Shown here piece after piece: positions 16,978 to 29,290 of a stretch of DNA of 64,000 bases; within the stretch, counting starts at the first letter, position 1, and each line of letters starts with the position of its first letter. Made by a program: the position numbers and the translations under genes. The notes under the pieces are model-generated. The model was not told the DNA's origin, ran no database searches, and saw only the letters and a list, made by a program, of their open reading frames with translations. Source of the DNA: Amycolatopsis sp. NBRC 101858 (lineage in GTDB: Bacteria; Actinomycetota; Actinomycetes; Mycobacteriales; Pseudonocardiaceae); assembly GCF_030269325.1 (NCBI RefSeq), contig NZ_BSTD01000001.1:760681-824680 (forward strand), in the 5' to 3' direction.

Positions 16978-18092
16978 CCGTACATCGCCACCTGCTGGAA
17001 CGCCGCGAGCGCCCGGTCGATCGGGTGCGGCTGCGGCGCACCCGCGGGGTCGAGCCGGTTCCACCGCTGCAAGTTCATCGCGACCGCCAGCTGCCGCTCG
17101 CCGTCGGCGCGGATCGCGGCGAGCGCGCCACCACCCCAGACCGTGCCGCCGTGGCCCCAGAACCTCGCCTGGCCCGGCGCCTCCACCGGGTGCAGGCCGA
17201 GGCCGTAGTCGATCAGCTTGCCCTCCTGAGAGATCACCCGGACCGTGCGCCGCATCTGCTCGAGTGACGTCCGGCTGACGACCTCGCCCGCGTGCAGCAG
17301 GCGGTAGAACCGGTTGAGGTCCGCGACCGTCGAGACCAGCGAAGCCGACGGCCCCACCCACGACATGTCGAAGACGCTGTAGTCGCGCGGCGGGTCGATC
17401 ATGCCGAACCACGACTCGTACAGCCGCGAGTGCGGCCCGTCGACGTGCGTCCCCTCCGGGAATCCGGTGTGCCGGAGGCCGGCGCGCTCGATGACGTCCT
17501 GGGTGATGTGCTTCTCGGCCGCCGTGCCGGTGACGTGCTCCAGGAGCTGGCCCAGGAGCAGGTAGCCGGTGTTCGAGTACAGCCCCGGCGCGCCACCCGG
17601 GGTGCCGACGGCCGGCGCGGCGACCCCCATCCCGATCAGGTCGACGGGGTCGAAGTGCGTGAACCGGTGGTCGTCGAAGCTCTCGGGTCCGGTCTTCGCC
17701 AGGTCGGGGAACGCTCTGAGCGAGGGATAGGCGTACGGCAGGTATTCGGCGAGCCCGCTGGTGTGGTCGAGCAGCATCCGGACGGTGATCGCGTCCCCGC
17801 GTTCGCCGGGGACCAGCCGCGGCAGGTAGTGGCCGATCGGAGTGTCGAGCCCGATCTCGCCGTTCTCGACCTGCCGCAGCACCGCGGCGGCGGTGAAGGT
17901 CTTCGTGATGCTGCCGACGCGGTGCCGCAGGTCCGCGGTGACCGGACGGCCGGTCTCGACGTCGGCGACCCCGGCGGCACCGCGCCAGACGTCGTCACCC
18001 GCCCTGACCTCGGCGAACAGGCCCGGCATCCCGGCTCGGCAGACGTTCTCGAGGGCGGCGTCCAGTTCGGTGTGGTCCAGTGATTTCGGCAC
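16974..18092 (-). CDS. Serine hydrolase, beta-lactamase class C / D-alanyl-D-alanine carboxypeptidase-like
   Basis: This enzyme belongs to the penicillin-binding-protein-like fold group (esterases, carboxypeptidases, class C beta-lactamases). The 372-residue product has S-x-x-K in VGSITKTFTAAA, a Y-x-N equivalent in LYSNTGYLLLGQLLEHVTG and an HGG motif in WGHGGTVWGGGA replacing K-T-G. The GTG at 18092 is preferred because GGAGGAAGGA precedes it by about seven bases; an upstream ATG would only add a low-complexity stretch. No clear signal peptide is present, so it may be cytoplasmic. It is divergent from a TetR gene with a perfect palindrome between them. Substrate unknown. Confidence 0.85.
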   Translation of the reverse strand: MPKSLDHTELDAALENVCRAGMPGLFAEVRAGDDVWRGAAGVADVETGRPVTADLRHRVGSITKTFTAAAVLRQVENGEIGLDTPIGHYLPRLVPGERGDAITVRMLLDHTSGLAEYLPYAYPSLRAFPDLAKTGPESFDDHRFTHFDPVDLIGMGVAAPAVGTPGGAPGLYSNTGYLLLGQLLEHVTGTAAEKHITQDVIERAGLRHTGFPEGTHVDGPHSRLYESWFGMIDPPRDYSVFDMSWVGPSASLVSTVADLNRFYRLLHAGEVVSRTSLEQMRRTVRVISQEGKLIDYGLGLHPVEAPGQARFWGHGGTVWGGGALAAIRADGERQLAVAMNLQRWNRLDPAGAPQPHPIDRALAAFQQVAMYG

Positions 18093-18143
18093 AACGGTGT
18101 CCTTCCTCCATGGGAGCGAGCTCCCCCCAGTCATGTGTCCTCA

Positions 18144-18178
18144 TTATGCACGCACCGCGTGCAACAGCAAGTGCATAA
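18144..18178. promoter_or_regulatory. TetR operator and divergent promoter region
   Basis: Perfect 8-bp arms TTATGCAC (18144-18151) and GTGCATAA (18171-18178) flank 19 bases. A nested GCACGC/GCGTGC pair (18148-18153 and 18157-18162) forms a second palindrome. On the minus strand TTGCTG and CATAAT, 16 bases apart, make a plausible promoter for the hydrolase operon that is fully covered by the repeats. Binding by the adjacent TetR protein is the obvious inference. Confidence 0.65.
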
Positions 18179-18208
18179 GCTAGACTGACGTCGGACGAGA
18201 GGGGCACG

Positions 18209-18865
18209 ATGACAGGCCGAAGGCGCTGGTCGACCGAAGAAATCCTGGACACGGCAGCGGAGCTCCTGCGCACCGGCGACGCGGAGTCGTTCAGCGTGCG
18301 CAAGCTCGCCGCGGCGCTCGGGACCGACTCGTCGAGCCTGTACCGGCACTTCCGCAACAAGACCGAGCTGCTGCGCGCGGTCGCCGACCGGATCCTGGTG
18401 TCCGCGATGGACGGCTACCGTCCCGAGGGCGACTGGAAGCAGCGCCTCACCGCCACGGCGTTGCGCTTGCGGGAGGCCTTCGGCCAACATCCGCAGATCG
18501 CCGCGATCTGGGGCCGCTACGCGTCAGGCGGCGCCGGGTCTCGGCTCGTCATGGAAGAGGTGCTGCAGGCCCTGCGCACGTCCGGGCTGCCCGACGAAGA
18601 AATCCCGGCGCGCTACCACCGGCTCGCGATCCTCATCGCCGCGTTGATCGCCTCCGAGGCCGGGGTCAGCACCGTCACCCCCACCGAGCACGAGCAGGGC
18701 ATGGAACAGTTCCGCGTCGCGGTGCTGGGCGCCGACCCCGAGCGCTTCCCGGTCTTGTCCCACTTCGCGCGCGAAGTGCGCCCGCTCGGGGCGGACCGCC
18801 GCGCCGCGTTCGAAGAGCTGCTCGCCGCCCAGCTCGCTCAAATCGAGGCCGGGATCCCGCGCTAG
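18209..18865 (+). CDS. TetR/AcrR-family regulator
   Basis: This 218-residue protein has an N-terminal helix-turn-helix (STEEILDTAAELL...SFSVRKLAAALGTDSSSLYRHFRNKTELL, residues about 7-52). The C-terminal ligand domain is of the TetR_C type and unlike its neighbours. It is divergent from the serine hydrolase/membrane protein pair and the likely repressor of that operon. Its stop codon (18863-18865) directly touches the prfA stop on the other strand, leaving no room for a terminator between the convergent genes. The ligand is unknown. Confidence 0.9.
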   Translation: MTGRRRWSTEEILDTAAELLRTGDAESFSVRKLAAALGTDSSSLYRHFRNKTELLRAVADRILVSAMDGYRPEGDWKQRLTATALRLREAFGQHPQIAAIWGRYASGGAGSRLVMEEVLQALRTSGLPDEEIPARYHRLAILIAALIASEAGVSTVTPTEHEQGMEQFRVAVLGADPERFPVLSHFAREVRPLGADRRAAFEELLAAQLAQIEAGIPR

Positions 18866-19945
18866 TCAGCCGGCGGAAAGGGCCAGGCGCTCTTCACGGT
18901 CGGCCGTCGCCAGCGCGTCCAGGACGCCGTCCAGGTCCCCGTCGAGGACCTGGTCCAGGTTGTACGCCTTGTAGTTCACCCGGTGGTCCGAGATGCGGTT
19001 CTCCGGGAAGTTGTACGTCCGGATCCGCTCCGACCGGTCGACCGTGCGGACCTGCGACTTGCGGGCGTCGGACGCCTTCGCCGCCGCCTCCTCCTCCGCG
19101 ATCGCCTGGAGCCGGGCCTGCAGCACCTGCAGCGCCCGCGCGCGGTTCTGGATCTGGGACTTCTCGTTCTGGCACGACACCACGATGCCCGTCGGCAGGT
19201 GGGTGATCCGGACCGCCGAGTCGGTCGTGTTGACGCTCTGGCCACCCGGGCCAGACGACCGGAACACGTCGATGCGCAGGTCGTTCGGGTCGATCTCGAC
19301 CTCGACCTCCTCCGGCTCCGGGTAGATCAGCACCCCGGACGCCGACGTGTGGATCCGGCCCTGCGACTCGGTCGCCGGCACGCGCTGCACGCGGTGCACG
19401 CCGCCCTCGAACTTCAGGCGGGACCAGACGCCGTCGACGACCGCCGACTTCGTCTTGATCGAGAGCGTGACGTCCTTGAAGCCGCCCAGGTCGGAGTCCA
19501 CCGAGTCGAGGACCTCGGCCTTCCAGCCGTGCCGCTCGGCGTAGCGCAGGTACATCCGCAGCAGGTCGCCGGCGAACAGGGCCGACTCCTCGCCGCCCTC
19601 ACCGGACTTGATCTCCATCACGACGTCGGAGCCGTCGTACGGGTCGCGCGGCAGCAGCAGCTCGGTGAGCTTCGACTCGAGGTCGGGGATCCGCGCGCTC
19701 AGCTCCTCGGCTTCCGCGGCGAACTCCGCGTCCTCCGAGGCCATCTCCTTCGCGGCCGCGAGGTCGTCGCGGACGGTGTCGAGCTCGTGGACGGCACGCA
19801 CCACCGGCGTCAGCTCCGCGTAGCGGCGGCCGAGCTTGCGGGCGCGCGCCTGGTCGGCGTGCACCGCCGGGTCCGCGAGCTGGGACTCCAGCTCCGCGTG
19901 TTCGGCGAGCAACCCCTTGAGCGAGCTCGAGTCCACCTGTGCCAC
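18866..19945 (-). CDS. prfA: Peptide chain release factor 1
   Basis: RF1 recognises UAA and UAG stop codons and triggers peptide release. The 359-residue protein has the GGQ loop [18 protein letters not shown] at about residue 230, the target of PrmC methylation. The codon-recognition region in domain 2 follows the P-A-T/V-type signature ([14 protein letters not shown]). The start [11 protein letters not shown] is consistent with family length. It follows rpmE, from which it is separated by a strong intrinsic terminator. RF1 may therefore be made from read-through or from its own short promoter region. Confidence 0.97.
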   Translation of the reverse strand: MAQVDSSSLKGLLAEHAELESQLADPAVHADQARARKLGRRYAELTPVVRAVHELDTVRDDLAAAKEMASEDAEFAAEAEELSARIPDLESKLTELLLPRDPYDGSDVVMEIKSGEGGEESALFAGDLLRMYLRYAERHGWKAEVLDSVDSDLGGFKDVTLSIKTKSAVVDGVWSRLKFEGGVHRVQRVPATESQGRIHTSASGVLIYPEPEEVEVEIDPNDLRIDVFRSSGPGGQSVNTTDSAVRITHLPTGIVVSCQNEKSQIQNRARALQVLQARLQAIAEEEAAAKASDARKSQVRTVDRSERIRTYNFPENRISDHRVNYKAYNLDQVLDGDLDGVLDALATADREERLALSAG

Positions 19946-19966
19946 CTCTCCGGTTCAAGACAAACA

Positions 19967-20000
19967 ACGGCGCCCACCCGCGCGTGCGGGTGGGCGCCGT
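19967..20000 (-). terminator. Intrinsic terminator/attenuator between rpmE and prfA
   Basis: A perfect 15-bp stem (19967-19981 with 19986-20000) closes a four-base loop. On the minus strand it is followed by the T-rich tail TGTTTGTCTT. It lies right after rpmE, in front of prfA. This is the best-formed intrinsic terminator in the window and implies that ribosomal protein L31 is made in excess over RF1. Confidence 0.88.
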
Positions 20001-20008
20001 GGAAAAAG

Positions 20009-20239
20009 CTACTTGGCGTCGGCGTCCTTCTTCTGACGCTTGCCGTAGCGAGCCTCGAAGCGCGCGACCCGGCCACCGGTGTCCATGATCTTCTGCTTGC
20101 CCGTGTAGAACGGGTGGCAGTTCGAGCAGATCTCGACGTGGATGTCGCCGCTGGTCTTGGTGCTGCGCGTGGTGAAGCTGTTGCCGCAGTCGCAGTTCAC
20201 GTTCGTGACCACGTACTCGGGGTGAATACCGCTCTTCAT
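20009..20239 (-). CDS. rpmE: 50S ribosomal protein L31, zinc-binding type
   Basis: This large-subunit protein is at the inter-subunit bridge. The 76-residue sequence [20 protein letters not shown] carries the zinc ligands C16, C18, C38 and C41 (CDC and CSNC). It is thus the zinc-containing paralogue rather than the Zn-free form induced on zinc starvation. The tail [13 protein letters not shown] is basic then acidic. It lies between rho and prfA as in most actinobacteria, and a strong terminator follows. Confidence 0.97.
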   Translation of the reverse strand: MKSGIHPEYVVTNVNCDCGNSFTTRSTKTSGDIHVEICSNCHPFYTGKQKIMDTGGRVARFEARYGKRQKKDADAK

Positions 20240-20376
20240 GGTGTCCTCTCTCGTTGGCTCCGGGTCCCCAGTCGTTCTCGCGGGGTGAACCGGCGCCGGA
20301 CTTCAGCGGGTAATTCTGCCAGACAGGCTGACGGTGACTGGAACGCACCCCGCTGACCTGGTATTCCGAACGTGCC

Positions 20377-20410
20377 GGAGGCCTCCCCGCGGCGAAGCGG
20401 GGAGGCCTCC
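20377..20410 (-). terminator. Hairpin terminator after rho
   Basis: GGAGGCCTCCCCGC (20377-20390) and its exact complement (20397-20410) form a 14-bp stem with loop GGCGAA, just downstream of the rho stop. Flanking GAACGTGC/GCACGTTC words can extend the pairing with a bulge. There is no T-tract on the minus strand. It separates rho from rpmE. Confidence 0.8.
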
Positions 20411-20421
20411 GATGAGCACGT

Positions 20422-22374
<1,953 letters not shown>

Positions 22375-22724
22375 ACATGTCCTTCCTGACCGATCCACGC
22401 CTCCAGGCGGATCAGCGGACTGCCGCTCGCTTCTGATCGCGAACCGGCGTATCTGCCCCCCGATACGGGAGATGAGCTCTTCGGCCGTGCGAAACACAGC
22501 TGGAGCGCCTCCACCACAGGGGTTTGCGTCCTCCATTCGGAGGACACGGAATTCGGCACCGCCGAAACCGGAAACCCGCCTACGTTCCTCCGCGTTACCC
22601 CGCTTGCCAGGCGGTGCGGATTCGGCGGATCAACGAAGGATGCGATCCGGGGACCGGCATCGGGTGCGGAAACGCACGGTGATCGAACGCCCCCGAGGGT
22701 AGACCGCGGCGGTGCCGGGTGCAA
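22375..22724 (-). promoter_or_regulatory. rho promoter and long structured leader
   Basis: On the minus strand TTGCAC (22719-22724) and TACCCT (22696-22701) are separated by 17 bases, a good vegetative promoter. Transcription would start near 22689, leaving about 310 nt of leader before the rho GTG. The leader contains a compact hairpin with 7-bp arms GTCCTCC/GGAGGAC around a four-base loop (22528-22545). Rho is autoregulated through its leader in several bacteria, so attenuation here is plausible. The region also holds the 3' flank of thrB; no other gene is seen. Confidence 0.6.
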
Positions 22725-22773
22725 CAACCACCCCCCGCGTGGCGGGCAGGGCTGCGGCCACGTGACCCAGCCT

Positions 22774-23661
22774 TTACTGAGCCGCAACCTGCACACCCGT
22801 GAGATCAACGGGCAGCTCGAAGACGTCGAAACCTGCAACGTCGATCCCCGGCGGCAGTATTCCCGTCGTGGTCAGCGCGAGCACCGTGGGACCCGCGCCG
22901 GAGACGGCGGCCGCGACTCCGCGTGCACGCAGCGTCGCCACCAGCTCGCCGCTCGCCGGGTACGCGGGGGCCCGGTAGTGCTGGTGCAGGCGGTCTTCGG
23001 TGGCCGCGAGCAGCAGCTCCGGCTTCGCCGTCAGTGCGTGCACGGCGAGCGCGGCGCGGCCGGCGCTGTGCGCGGCGTCGGCGTGCGGCACGGTCGCCGG
23101 CAGCAGGCCGCGCGTGGTCGCGGTGGCCGAGCGCACCGACGGCACCGCCACGACCGGCCGGATCGACGCGTGCGGCGGCAGCCGCTCGGCGCGGAACTCC
23201 GCCCCTTCGCACCAGGCCAGGACGAGCCCGCCGAACAGGCTCGCCGCGGCGTTGTCGGCGTGGCCTTCGAAGCCGGCGGCCAGCTGCAGCGCGGCGAAGT
23301 CGTCGAGCTCCCGGCCCGCCAGCGCGTACCCGGCGGCGACCCCGGACACCACCGCGGCCGCCGACGAGCCGAGCCCGCGCGCGTGCGGGATCGCGTTGTA
23401 GCAGCGCAGGTGCAGGCCCGGCGGCTCGATGCCGAGGTGCGCGCAGGTCCGCCGGATGGCCCGCACGACGAGGTGAGTCTCGTCGGTGGGGACGTCCTCG
23501 ACCCCGCCCGCACCGGCGTCGATGACCTCGACCTTGAGCCCGGTGTCGAGCACCCGCACCTCGACGACGTCGTACAGGCCCAGTGCCATGCCGAAGGCGT
23601 CGAAGCCGGGCCCGAGGTTCGCCGTCGACGCCGGGACGGTGACCTTGAACGCGCTGGTCAT
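22774..23661 (-). CDS. thrB: Homoserine kinase
   Basis: This GHMP kinase phosphorylates homoserine to O-phosphohomoserine, the substrate of ThrC. The 295-residue protein starts [21 protein letters not shown]. The GHMP ATP-binding motif is [19 protein letters not shown], and [16 protein letters not shown] is the C-terminal glycine-rich motif. The ATG overlaps the thrC stop by four bases, completing a tightly coupled hom-thrC-thrB operon. The following 400 bases belong to the rho leader and promoter. Confidence 0.96.
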   Translation of the reverse strand: MTSAFKVTVPASTANLGPGFDAFGMALGLYDVVEVRVLDTGLKVEVIDAGAGGVEDVPTDETHLVVRAIRRTCAHLGIEPPGLHLRCYNAIPHARGLGSSAAAVVSGVAAGYALAGRELDDFAALQLAAGFEGHADNAAASLFGGLVLAWCEGAEFRAERLPPHASIRPVVAVPSVRSATATTRGLLPATVPHADAAHSAGRAALAVHALTAKPELLLAATEDRLHQHYRAPAYPASGELVATLRARGVAAAVSGAGPTVLALTTTGILPPGIDVAGFDVFELPVDLTGVQVAAQ

Positions 23662-24719
23662 CGCAGGTCCAGTGCCGCCGCGACCGCCGTGGGGTCCACC
23701 GCGAGGGGTTCGACCTCGACGTTGCCCGCCAGGGCCGTCTGCGGGTCCTTCAGGCCGTGGCCCGTGACGGTGCAGACGACGCGCGACCCGCGGGGCAGCC
23801 GTCCGTCCGCGGCCGTGGCCAGCAGGCCGGCCACGCTGGTGGCCGACGCCGGCTCGACGAACACGCCCTCGCGCCCGGCCAGCAGCCGGTACGCCTCGAG
23901 GATCTTCTCGTCGGTGACGGCTTCGAAGAGCCCGTCGGAGGCGTCCTTCGCCTTCACCGCGGCGGTCCACGACGCGGGGCTGCCGATCCGGATCGCGGTC
24001 GCGACCGTTTCCGGGTCCGCCACCGGCTCGCCGTGCACCAGCGGCGCCGCGCCGGCCGCCTGGAAGCCGAACATCCGCGGCGTGTTCTTCACCACATCGT
24101 CGGCCGCGTACTCCGAATACCCCGCCCAGTAGGCGGTGATGTTGCCCGCGTTGCCGACCGGCAGGCAGTGGATGTCCGGCGCCGCGCCGAGCGCGTCGCA
24201 GATTTCGAAGGCCGCGGTCTTCTGCCCGGCGATGCGCACCGGGTTGACCGAGTTGACCAGGGTGACCGGGTAGTCGGCCGCGGTCTTGCGGGCCAGTTCG
24301 AGGCAGTCGTCGAAGTTGCCGTCGACCTGCAGGATCCGCGCGCCGTGCAGCACGGCCTGGGCGAGCTTGCCCAGTGCGATCTTGCCCTGGGGCACCAGCA
24401 CGGCGCAGGTGAGGCCGGCGCGGGCGGCGTAGGCCGCGGCCGAGGCGGACGTGTTGCCGGTCGACGCGCAGATCACCGCTTTGAGCCCGCTCGCGAGCGC
24501 GTGCGTGATGGCCACGGTCATCCCGCGGTCCTTGAACGAGCCCGTCGGGTTGGCGCCTTCGACCTTGAGGTGGACCTCGCAGCCGGTCAGCTCGGACAGG
24601 TGCCGCGCGGGCAGCAGCGGCGTGTTGCCTTCCCCGAGCGTGACGACCTGCGCCCCGTCCGGGACCGGGACGCGATCCCGGTACGCCTCGATGATTCCCG
24701 GCCAGGGCTGGCTGATCAC
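23658..24719 (-). CDS. thrC: Threonine synthase
   Basis: This PLP enzyme converts O-phosphohomoserine to threonine. The 353-residue sequence has K63 in [11 protein letters not shown] as the PLP-binding lysine and [19 protein letters not shown] for the phosphate. [19 protein letters not shown] is a further family hallmark. The length is that of the compact bacterial class. Both ends overlap neighbours by four bases (hom upstream, thrB downstream), so the three enzymes are translated in a fixed ratio. Confidence 0.96.
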   Translation of the reverse strand: MISQPWPGIIEAYRDRVPVPDGAQVVTLGEGNTPLLPARHLSELTGCEVHLKVEGANPTGSFKDRGMTVAITHALASGLKAVICASTGNTSASAAAYAARAGLTCAVLVPQGKIALGKLAQAVLHGARILQVDGNFDDCLELARKTAADYPVTLVNSVNPVRIAGQKTAAFEICDALGAAPDIHCLPVGNAGNITAYWAGYSEYAADDVVKNTPRMFGFQAAGAAPLVHGEPVADPETVATAIRIGSPASWTAAVKAKDASDGLFEAVTDEKILEAYRLLAGREGVFVEPASATSVAGLLATAADGRLPRGSRVVCTVTGHGLKDPQTALAGNVEVEPLAVDPTAVAAALDLR

Positions 24720-26029
24720 TGGTCTTCGCCTTCCACCCGCATGACACTGACGACCTCGTGGACGACGTCGAGCTTCGCGATCTCGTCCACAGTGGACTGC
24801 AGGGCCGCGTCCGGGGCCTGGTGGGTCACCACGACCAGGCTCGCGCGGTCGCCGACGTCGCTCTGCCGCACGGCCGCGATGCTCACGCCGTGCCCGGCGA
24901 ACGCCTGCGCCACCTGGGCGAGCACGCCGGCGCGGTCGGCCACGGAAAGGCTTACGTGGTACCGGGTCGGCGTCTGGCCCATCGGCCGCACCGGCAGCGC
25001 CGCGTGCGCGGACTCGCGCGGGCCGCGGCCGCCGGCCACCAGGTTGCGGGCCACCGCGACGAGGTCGCCGAGCACCGCGCTCGCGGTCGGCGCGCCACCC
25101 GCGCCCTGGCCGTAGAACATCAGCTCGCCGGCGGCGTCGGCCTCGACGTAGACGGCGTTGAACGCACCGCCCACCCCGGCCAGCTGGTGGCTGCGCGGGA
25201 TCATCACCGGGTGCACGCGGGCGGACACCGACTCGACGCCGTCGTCGTCGGTCACGCGCTCGCAGATCGCCAGGAGCTTGACCGTGCGGCCGAGCATCCG
25301 GGCCGCGCCGAGGTCGGCGGCGGTGACGTCGGCGATGCCCTCGCGGTGCACGTCCGAAGCCGTCACGCGGGTGTGGAAGGCCAGCGACGCGAGGATCGCG
25401 GCCTTCGACGCGGCGTCGTAGCCGTCGACGTCGGCGGTCGGGTCGGCCTCGGCGTACCCGAGGCGGCTGGCCTCGTCGAGCGTCTCCGCGTAGCCGGCGC
25501 CGGTGGAGTCCATCGCGGACAGGATGTAGTTCGTGGTGCCGTTGACGATGCCCATCACGCGCGTGATCCGGTCGCCCGCGAGGGATTCGCGCAGCGGGCG
25601 CAGCAGCGGGATGGCGCCGGCGACCGCGGCCTCGAAGTAGAGGTCGGCGCCCGCGGCGTCGGCCGCCTCGAACAGGTCGGCGGAGTGCTCGGCGAGCAGG
25701 GCCTTGTTCGCCGTGACGACGGACTTCCCGGCCTTCAGCGCGGCGAGCAGCCAGCCGCGCACCGGCTCGATGCCGCCGACCAGCTCGACCACGACGTCGA
25801 CGTCGTCGCTCGTCACTAGCGTCTCCGCATCGGCGGTCAGCAGCTCCGGCGGCAGCTCGGGGTGCTTGTCCGGGCGGCGGACGGCGATGCCGGCCAGCTC
25901 GACCGGCACGCCGGCCCGCGCGGCCAGCTCACCGGCCTGCTCGGTGAGCAGCCGGGCGACCTCGCCGCCGACGGTCCCGCAGCCGAGCAGGGCGACCTTG
26001 ACGGCTCGCCTTTCCTCTGGGGCAGCCAC
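24716..26029 (-). CDS. hom: Homoserine dehydrogenase with C-terminal ACT domain
   Basis: This enzyme reduces aspartate semialdehyde to homoserine, the branch point from lysine to threonine and methionine. The 437-residue protein has the Rossmann motif [17 protein letters not shown], the catalytic domain with [14 protein letters not shown] and [16 protein letters not shown], and an ACT domain at about residues 355-430 ([21 protein letters not shown]). The ACT domain commonly gives threonine feedback inhibition in actinobacteria. It is five bases from lysA and overlaps thrC. Confidence 0.96.
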   Translation of the reverse strand: MAAPEERRAVKVALLGCGTVGGEVARLLTEQAGELAARAGVPVELAGIAVRRPDKHPELPPELLTADAETLVTSDDVDVVVELVGGIEPVRGWLLAALKAGKSVVTANKALLAEHSADLFEAADAAGADLYFEAAVAGAIPLLRPLRESLAGDRITRVMGIVNGTTNYILSAMDSTGAGYAETLDEASRLGYAEADPTADVDGYDAASKAAILASLAFHTRVTASDVHREGIADVTAADLGAARMLGRTVKLLAICERVTDDDGVESVSARVHPVMIPRSHQLAGVGGAFNAVYVEADAAGELMFYGQGAGGAPTASAVLGDLVAVARNLVAGGRGPRESAHAALPVRPMGQTPTRYHVSLSVADRAGVLAQVAQAFAGHGVSIAAVRQSDVGDRASLVVVTHQAPDAALQSTVDEIAKLDVVHEVVSVMRVEGEDQ

Positions 26030-26034
26030 AGTGT

Positions 26035-27465
26035 TCAGACCTCCAGGCGCAGCATGTCGTCGGTCGTCTCGCGCCGCAGCAGCAGCCGGGAGCCGCCGTT
26101 GCGCACGGCGACCACGGCCGGGCGCGGCTGCCGGTTGTACGTGCTCGCCATCGAGTAGCAGTAGGCACCGGTCGCCGCGACCGCCAGCAGGTCGCCGGGA
26201 GCCAGCGTGTCGGGCAACCAGCAGTCTCGTACGACGATGTCGCCGGACTCACAGTGTTTTCCCACGACCCGGGACAGCACGGCCTGCACCGGCTGCTCGT
26301 TGTCGCCCGCGGACCGGGAAACCACCCGGACGTCGTACACCGCGTCGTAGAGCGCGGTCCGGATGTTGTCGCTCATCCCGCCGTCGACGCTGACGTACCG
26401 GCGCGACAGGTCGTCACCGAGCGAGACGTCCTTGATGGTGCCGACCTCGTAGAGCGTGACCGTGCCGGGACCGGCGATGGCGCGGCCGGGCTCGCCGGCG
26501 ATGCGCGGCACCGGCAGGCCCGCGTACGCGCACTCCTTGCGGACGATCTCGCGGATCTGCGTGATCATCTGCGCCGGCGGCGGCGGGTTGTCCTTTTCGG
26601 TGTAGGCGATGCCGAAGCCGCCGCCGAGGTCGACCAGGCTCAGCTGGTCGAGCAGCTCGGGGCCGTGCTCCTTGGCGAGGTCGGCGAGCAGCCCGACGAC
26701 GCGGCGGGCCGCGACCTCGAAGCCGTCGGCGTCGAAGATCTGCGAGCCGATGTGGCTGTGCAGGCCGACGAGCTTGAGCGAACGCGCGTTGAGCACCCGG
26801 CGCACCGCCTCGGCCGCGTCGCCGGAAGCCAGCGAGAACCCGAACTTCTGGTCCTCGTGGGCGGTCGCGATGAACTCGTGGGTGTGCGCCTCGACGCCGA
26901 CGGTGACCCGGATGAGCACCGCCTGCACGACGTCGTGGCGCGCGGCGAGGTCGGCCAGCCGGGCGATCTCGAAGTACGAGTCGAGCACGATCGTGCCGAC
27001 GCCGGCGACGACCGCGGCTTCGAGCTCCGCGGGCGACTTGTTGTTGCCGTGGAAGGTGATCCGCTCGGCCGGGAAGTTCGCGCGCTGCGCCACGGCGAGC
27101 TCGCCGCCGCTGCAGACGTCGAGGCTCAGCCCCTGCTCGGCCACCCAGCGGGCGATCTCGATGGACAGGAACGCCTTCGACGCGTAGTGCACCAGCGACG
27201 GGTCGTCGAACGCCTCGGCGTAGTCCGCGCAGCGGGACTTGAAGTCGGCCTCGTCGACCACGAACAGGGGCGTGCCGTGCTTCTCGGCGAGCTCGCGGAC
27301 GTCGACCCCGGCGATCCGCACGACGCCGTCGGCGGCGCGGAAGGTGTTGCGGGGCCACACCTTCGCCGGCAGCTTGTCGAGCTCCTCGACCCCCGACGGC
27401 TGGAGCCCGGAGGTGTCGGCGTGGGGGTAGACGTCGGCGTGCCTGGGGCCCGCGGGGTGAGCCAT
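26035..27465 (-). CDS. lysA: Diaminopimelate decarboxylase
   Basis: LysA makes lysine from meso-diaminopimelate, which is also the peptidoglycan cross-linking residue. The 476-residue PLP enzyme of the alanine-racemase fold has K97 in [16 protein letters not shown] and the decarboxylase motifs [26 protein letters not shown] and GGGFGIAY. The C-terminal [17 protein letters not shown] and CESGDIV region supplies the Cys that acts across the dimer. It lies directly between argS and hom, so aspartate-family genes and arginyl-tRNA synthetase share a transcript, as in other actinobacteria. Confidence 0.96.
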   Translation of the reverse strand: MAHPAGPRHADVYPHADTSGLQPSGVEELDKLPAKVWPRNTFRAADGVVRIAGVDVRELAEKHGTPLFVVDEADFKSRCADYAEAFDDPSLVHYASKAFLSIEIARWVAEQGLSLDVCSGGELAVAQRANFPAERITFHGNNKSPAELEAAVVAGVGTIVLDSYFEIARLADLAARHDVVQAVLIRVTVGVEAHTHEFIATAHEDQKFGFSLASGDAAEAVRRVLNARSLKLVGLHSHIGSQIFDADGFEVAARRVVGLLADLAKEHGPELLDQLSLVDLGGGFGIAYTEKDNPPPPAQMITQIREIVRKECAYAGLPVPRIAGEPGRAIAGPGTVTLYEVGTIKDVSLGDDLSRRYVSVDGGMSDNIRTALYDAVYDVRVVSRSAGDNEQPVQAVLSRVVGKHCESGDIVVRDCWLPDTLAPGDLLAVAATGAYCYSMASTYNRQPRPAVVAVRNGGSRLLLRRETTDDMLRLEV

Positions 27466-27468
27466 GGG

Positions 27469-29130
27469 TTACATCCGTTCCGGAGCAGAAACACCGACCA
27501 GCGCGAGGCCGTTGGCGAGCACCACGCGCGCCGCCTCGCAAAGCGCCACCCGGGCGTGGTTGGCCGGCGTGGCCTCCTCGTCGCCCTTGGGCAGCACGCG
27601 GGCCTCGCGGACCGCGTAGAACTTGTGGAGCGCGCCCGCCAGCTCCTCCAGGTAGCGCGCGACCCGGTGCGGTTCCCGCATTTCGGCGGCGCGGCGCACC
27701 GTTTCGGGGAACTCGCCGATCGTGCGGATCAGGTCGCCCTCGACCGGCAGCGTCAGCAGGCCCAGGTCGACGTCCCCAGTGGACTTGAGGCCGAGGTCGC
27801 TCGCGCCGCGCAGCATCGTGCACAGGCGCGCGTGGGCGTACTGGACGTAGTAGACGGGGTTGTCGTTGGAGTGCTTGCGCAGCAGGTCCAGGTCGACGTC
27901 CAAAGTGGAGTCGACGGAGTACCGGATCAGCTCGTAGCGGGCCGGGTCGACGCCGACGGCCTCGACGAGGTCCTCCATGGTGATCACGGTGCCCGCGCGC
28001 TTGGACATCCGCACCGGCTTGCCGTCGCTGACCAGGTTGACCATCTGGCCGATCAGGACCTCGACCGTCGCGGGGTCGTCACCGAACGCGGCGGCCGCGG
28101 CCTTGAGGCGGGCGGTGTAGCCGTGGTGGTCCGCGCCGAGCATGTAGATGCAGAGGTCGAAGCCGCGGTTGCGCTTGTCCTTGAAGTAGGCCAGGTCGCC
28201 GGCGATGTAGGCCGGGTTGCCGTCCTGCTTGATGACGACGCGGTCCTTGTCGTCGCCGTACTCCGACGACTTCAGCCACCAGGCGCCGTCGGCGAAGTAG
28301 AGGTTCCCGGAGTCCTTCAGCTGCTGGACGGCGGCGTCGACCGCGCCCGACTCGTGCAGCGAGTTCTCGTGGAAGAAGACGTCGAAGTCGGTGCCGAACT
28401 CGTGCAGGCTGTCCTTGATCTCGGTGAACATCAGCTCGATGCCGATCCGGCGGAACGTCTCGTGCCGCTGCTCCTCCGGCAGCGACAGCGCGCTCGGCTC
28501 GGCCTTGATGACCTCGGCGGCGATGTCGTTGATGTAGCCGCCCGCGTAGCCGTCCTCCGGCGCGGGCTCGCCCTTCGCGGCGGCGATCAGGGACCGGACG
28601 AACCGGTCGATCTGGGCACCGGCGTCGTTGAAGTAGTACTCGCGGGTGACTTCGCCGCCCTGCGCGCCCAGCACGCGGCCCAGCGCGTCGCCGACCGCGG
28701 CCCAGCGGGTGCCGCCCAGGTGGATCGGGCCGGTCGGGTTCGCCGAGACGAACTCGAGGTTGATCTTCGTGCCGGCCAGCGCGTCCCCGCGGCCGAACGC
28801 GGCGCCGGCCTCGAGCACCTGGCGCACGATGTCGCCCTGCGCGGCCGCGGCGAGCCGGAAGTTGAGGAAGCCGGGGCCGGCCACCTCGGCGGAGTCGACG
28901 CCGTCGTCCGCCGAGACCGCTTCGGCGAGCGCCTCGGCGAAGTCGCGCGGCTTCAGCCCGGCCTTCTTGGCGACCTGGAGGGCGAGGTTCGTCGCGTAGT
29001 CGCCGTGGTCGGGGTTGCGCGGGCGTTCGATGGTCACCTGCTCCGGCAGCACGGCGTCGTCGATGCCGCGTGCGGCGAGCACCTGCACGGCGGAGCTGCG
29101 GACCAGGTCGGCGAGAGCGGCGGGAGTCAC
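27469..29130 (-). CDS. argS: Arginyl-tRNA synthetase
   Basis: This class I synthetase charges tRNA-Arg. The 553-residue protein contains the HIGH-type motif in [14 protein letters not shown] and the KMSKS-type motif [13 protein letters not shown]. The C-terminal DALR anticodon domain includes [14 protein letters not shown]. The GTG at 29130 ([13 protein letters not shown]) is preferred to an upstream in-frame ATG because a TAGAAT -10 element ends just seven bases before it, implying a leaderless message. It heads the argS-lysA-hom-thrC-thrB group. Confidence 0.95.
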   Translation of the reverse strand: MTPAALADLVRSSAVQVLAARGIDDAVLPEQVTIERPRNPDHGDYATNLALQVAKKAGLKPRDFAEALAEAVSADDGVDSAEVAGPGFLNFRLAAAAQGDIVRQVLEAGAAFGRGDALAGTKINLEFVSANPTGPIHLGGTRWAAVGDALGRVLGAQGGEVTREYYFNDAGAQIDRFVRSLIAAAKGEPAPEDGYAGGYINDIAAEVIKAEPSALSLPEEQRHETFRRIGIELMFTEIKDSLHEFGTDFDVFFHENSLHESGAVDAAVQQLKDSGNLYFADGAWWLKSSEYGDDKDRVVIKQDGNPAYIAGDLAYFKDKRNRGFDLCIYMLGADHHGYTARLKAAAAAFGDDPATVEVLIGQMVNLVSDGKPVRMSKRAGTVITMEDLVEAVGVDPARYELIRYSVDSTLDVDLDLLRKHSNDNPVYYVQYAHARLCTMLRGASDLGLKSTGDVDLGLLTLPVEGDLIRTIGEFPETVRRAAEMREPHRVARYLEELAGALHKFYAVREARVLPKGDEEATPANHARVALCEAARVVLANGLALVGVSAPERM

Positions 29131-29137
29131 TCCGCGA

Positions 29138-29143
29138 ATTCTA
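29138..29143 (-). promoter_or_regulatory. -10 element of argS (probable leaderless transcript)
   Basis: TAGAAT on the minus strand lies seven bases before the argS GTG, so transcription should start at or next to the start codon. There is no matching -35 hexamer and no Shine-Dalgarno. Leaderless mRNAs are common in actinobacteria, which supports the choice of start. Confidence 0.55.
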
Positions 29144-29290
29144 GGTGTGCCCAGGTCGGGCGCTCGCATCGGTCTCGGCCACGTCACGGCGGGCATCCCC
29201 GTGAGGCGTTAACGGTGATCAGACGGCCGGTCTCTACACTGGCCCGGGCGGGAATCCGTCCGCAGCCACCAGAGGGAGAACGCGGGAGCC

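Noticed and set aside
22375-22536. N-terminal extension of Rho from the ATG at 22536
   Set aside because: The 54 extra codons include codons rare in this genome, overlap a leader hairpin and lie between a good promoter and a better-placed GTG; kept only as an alternative to test.
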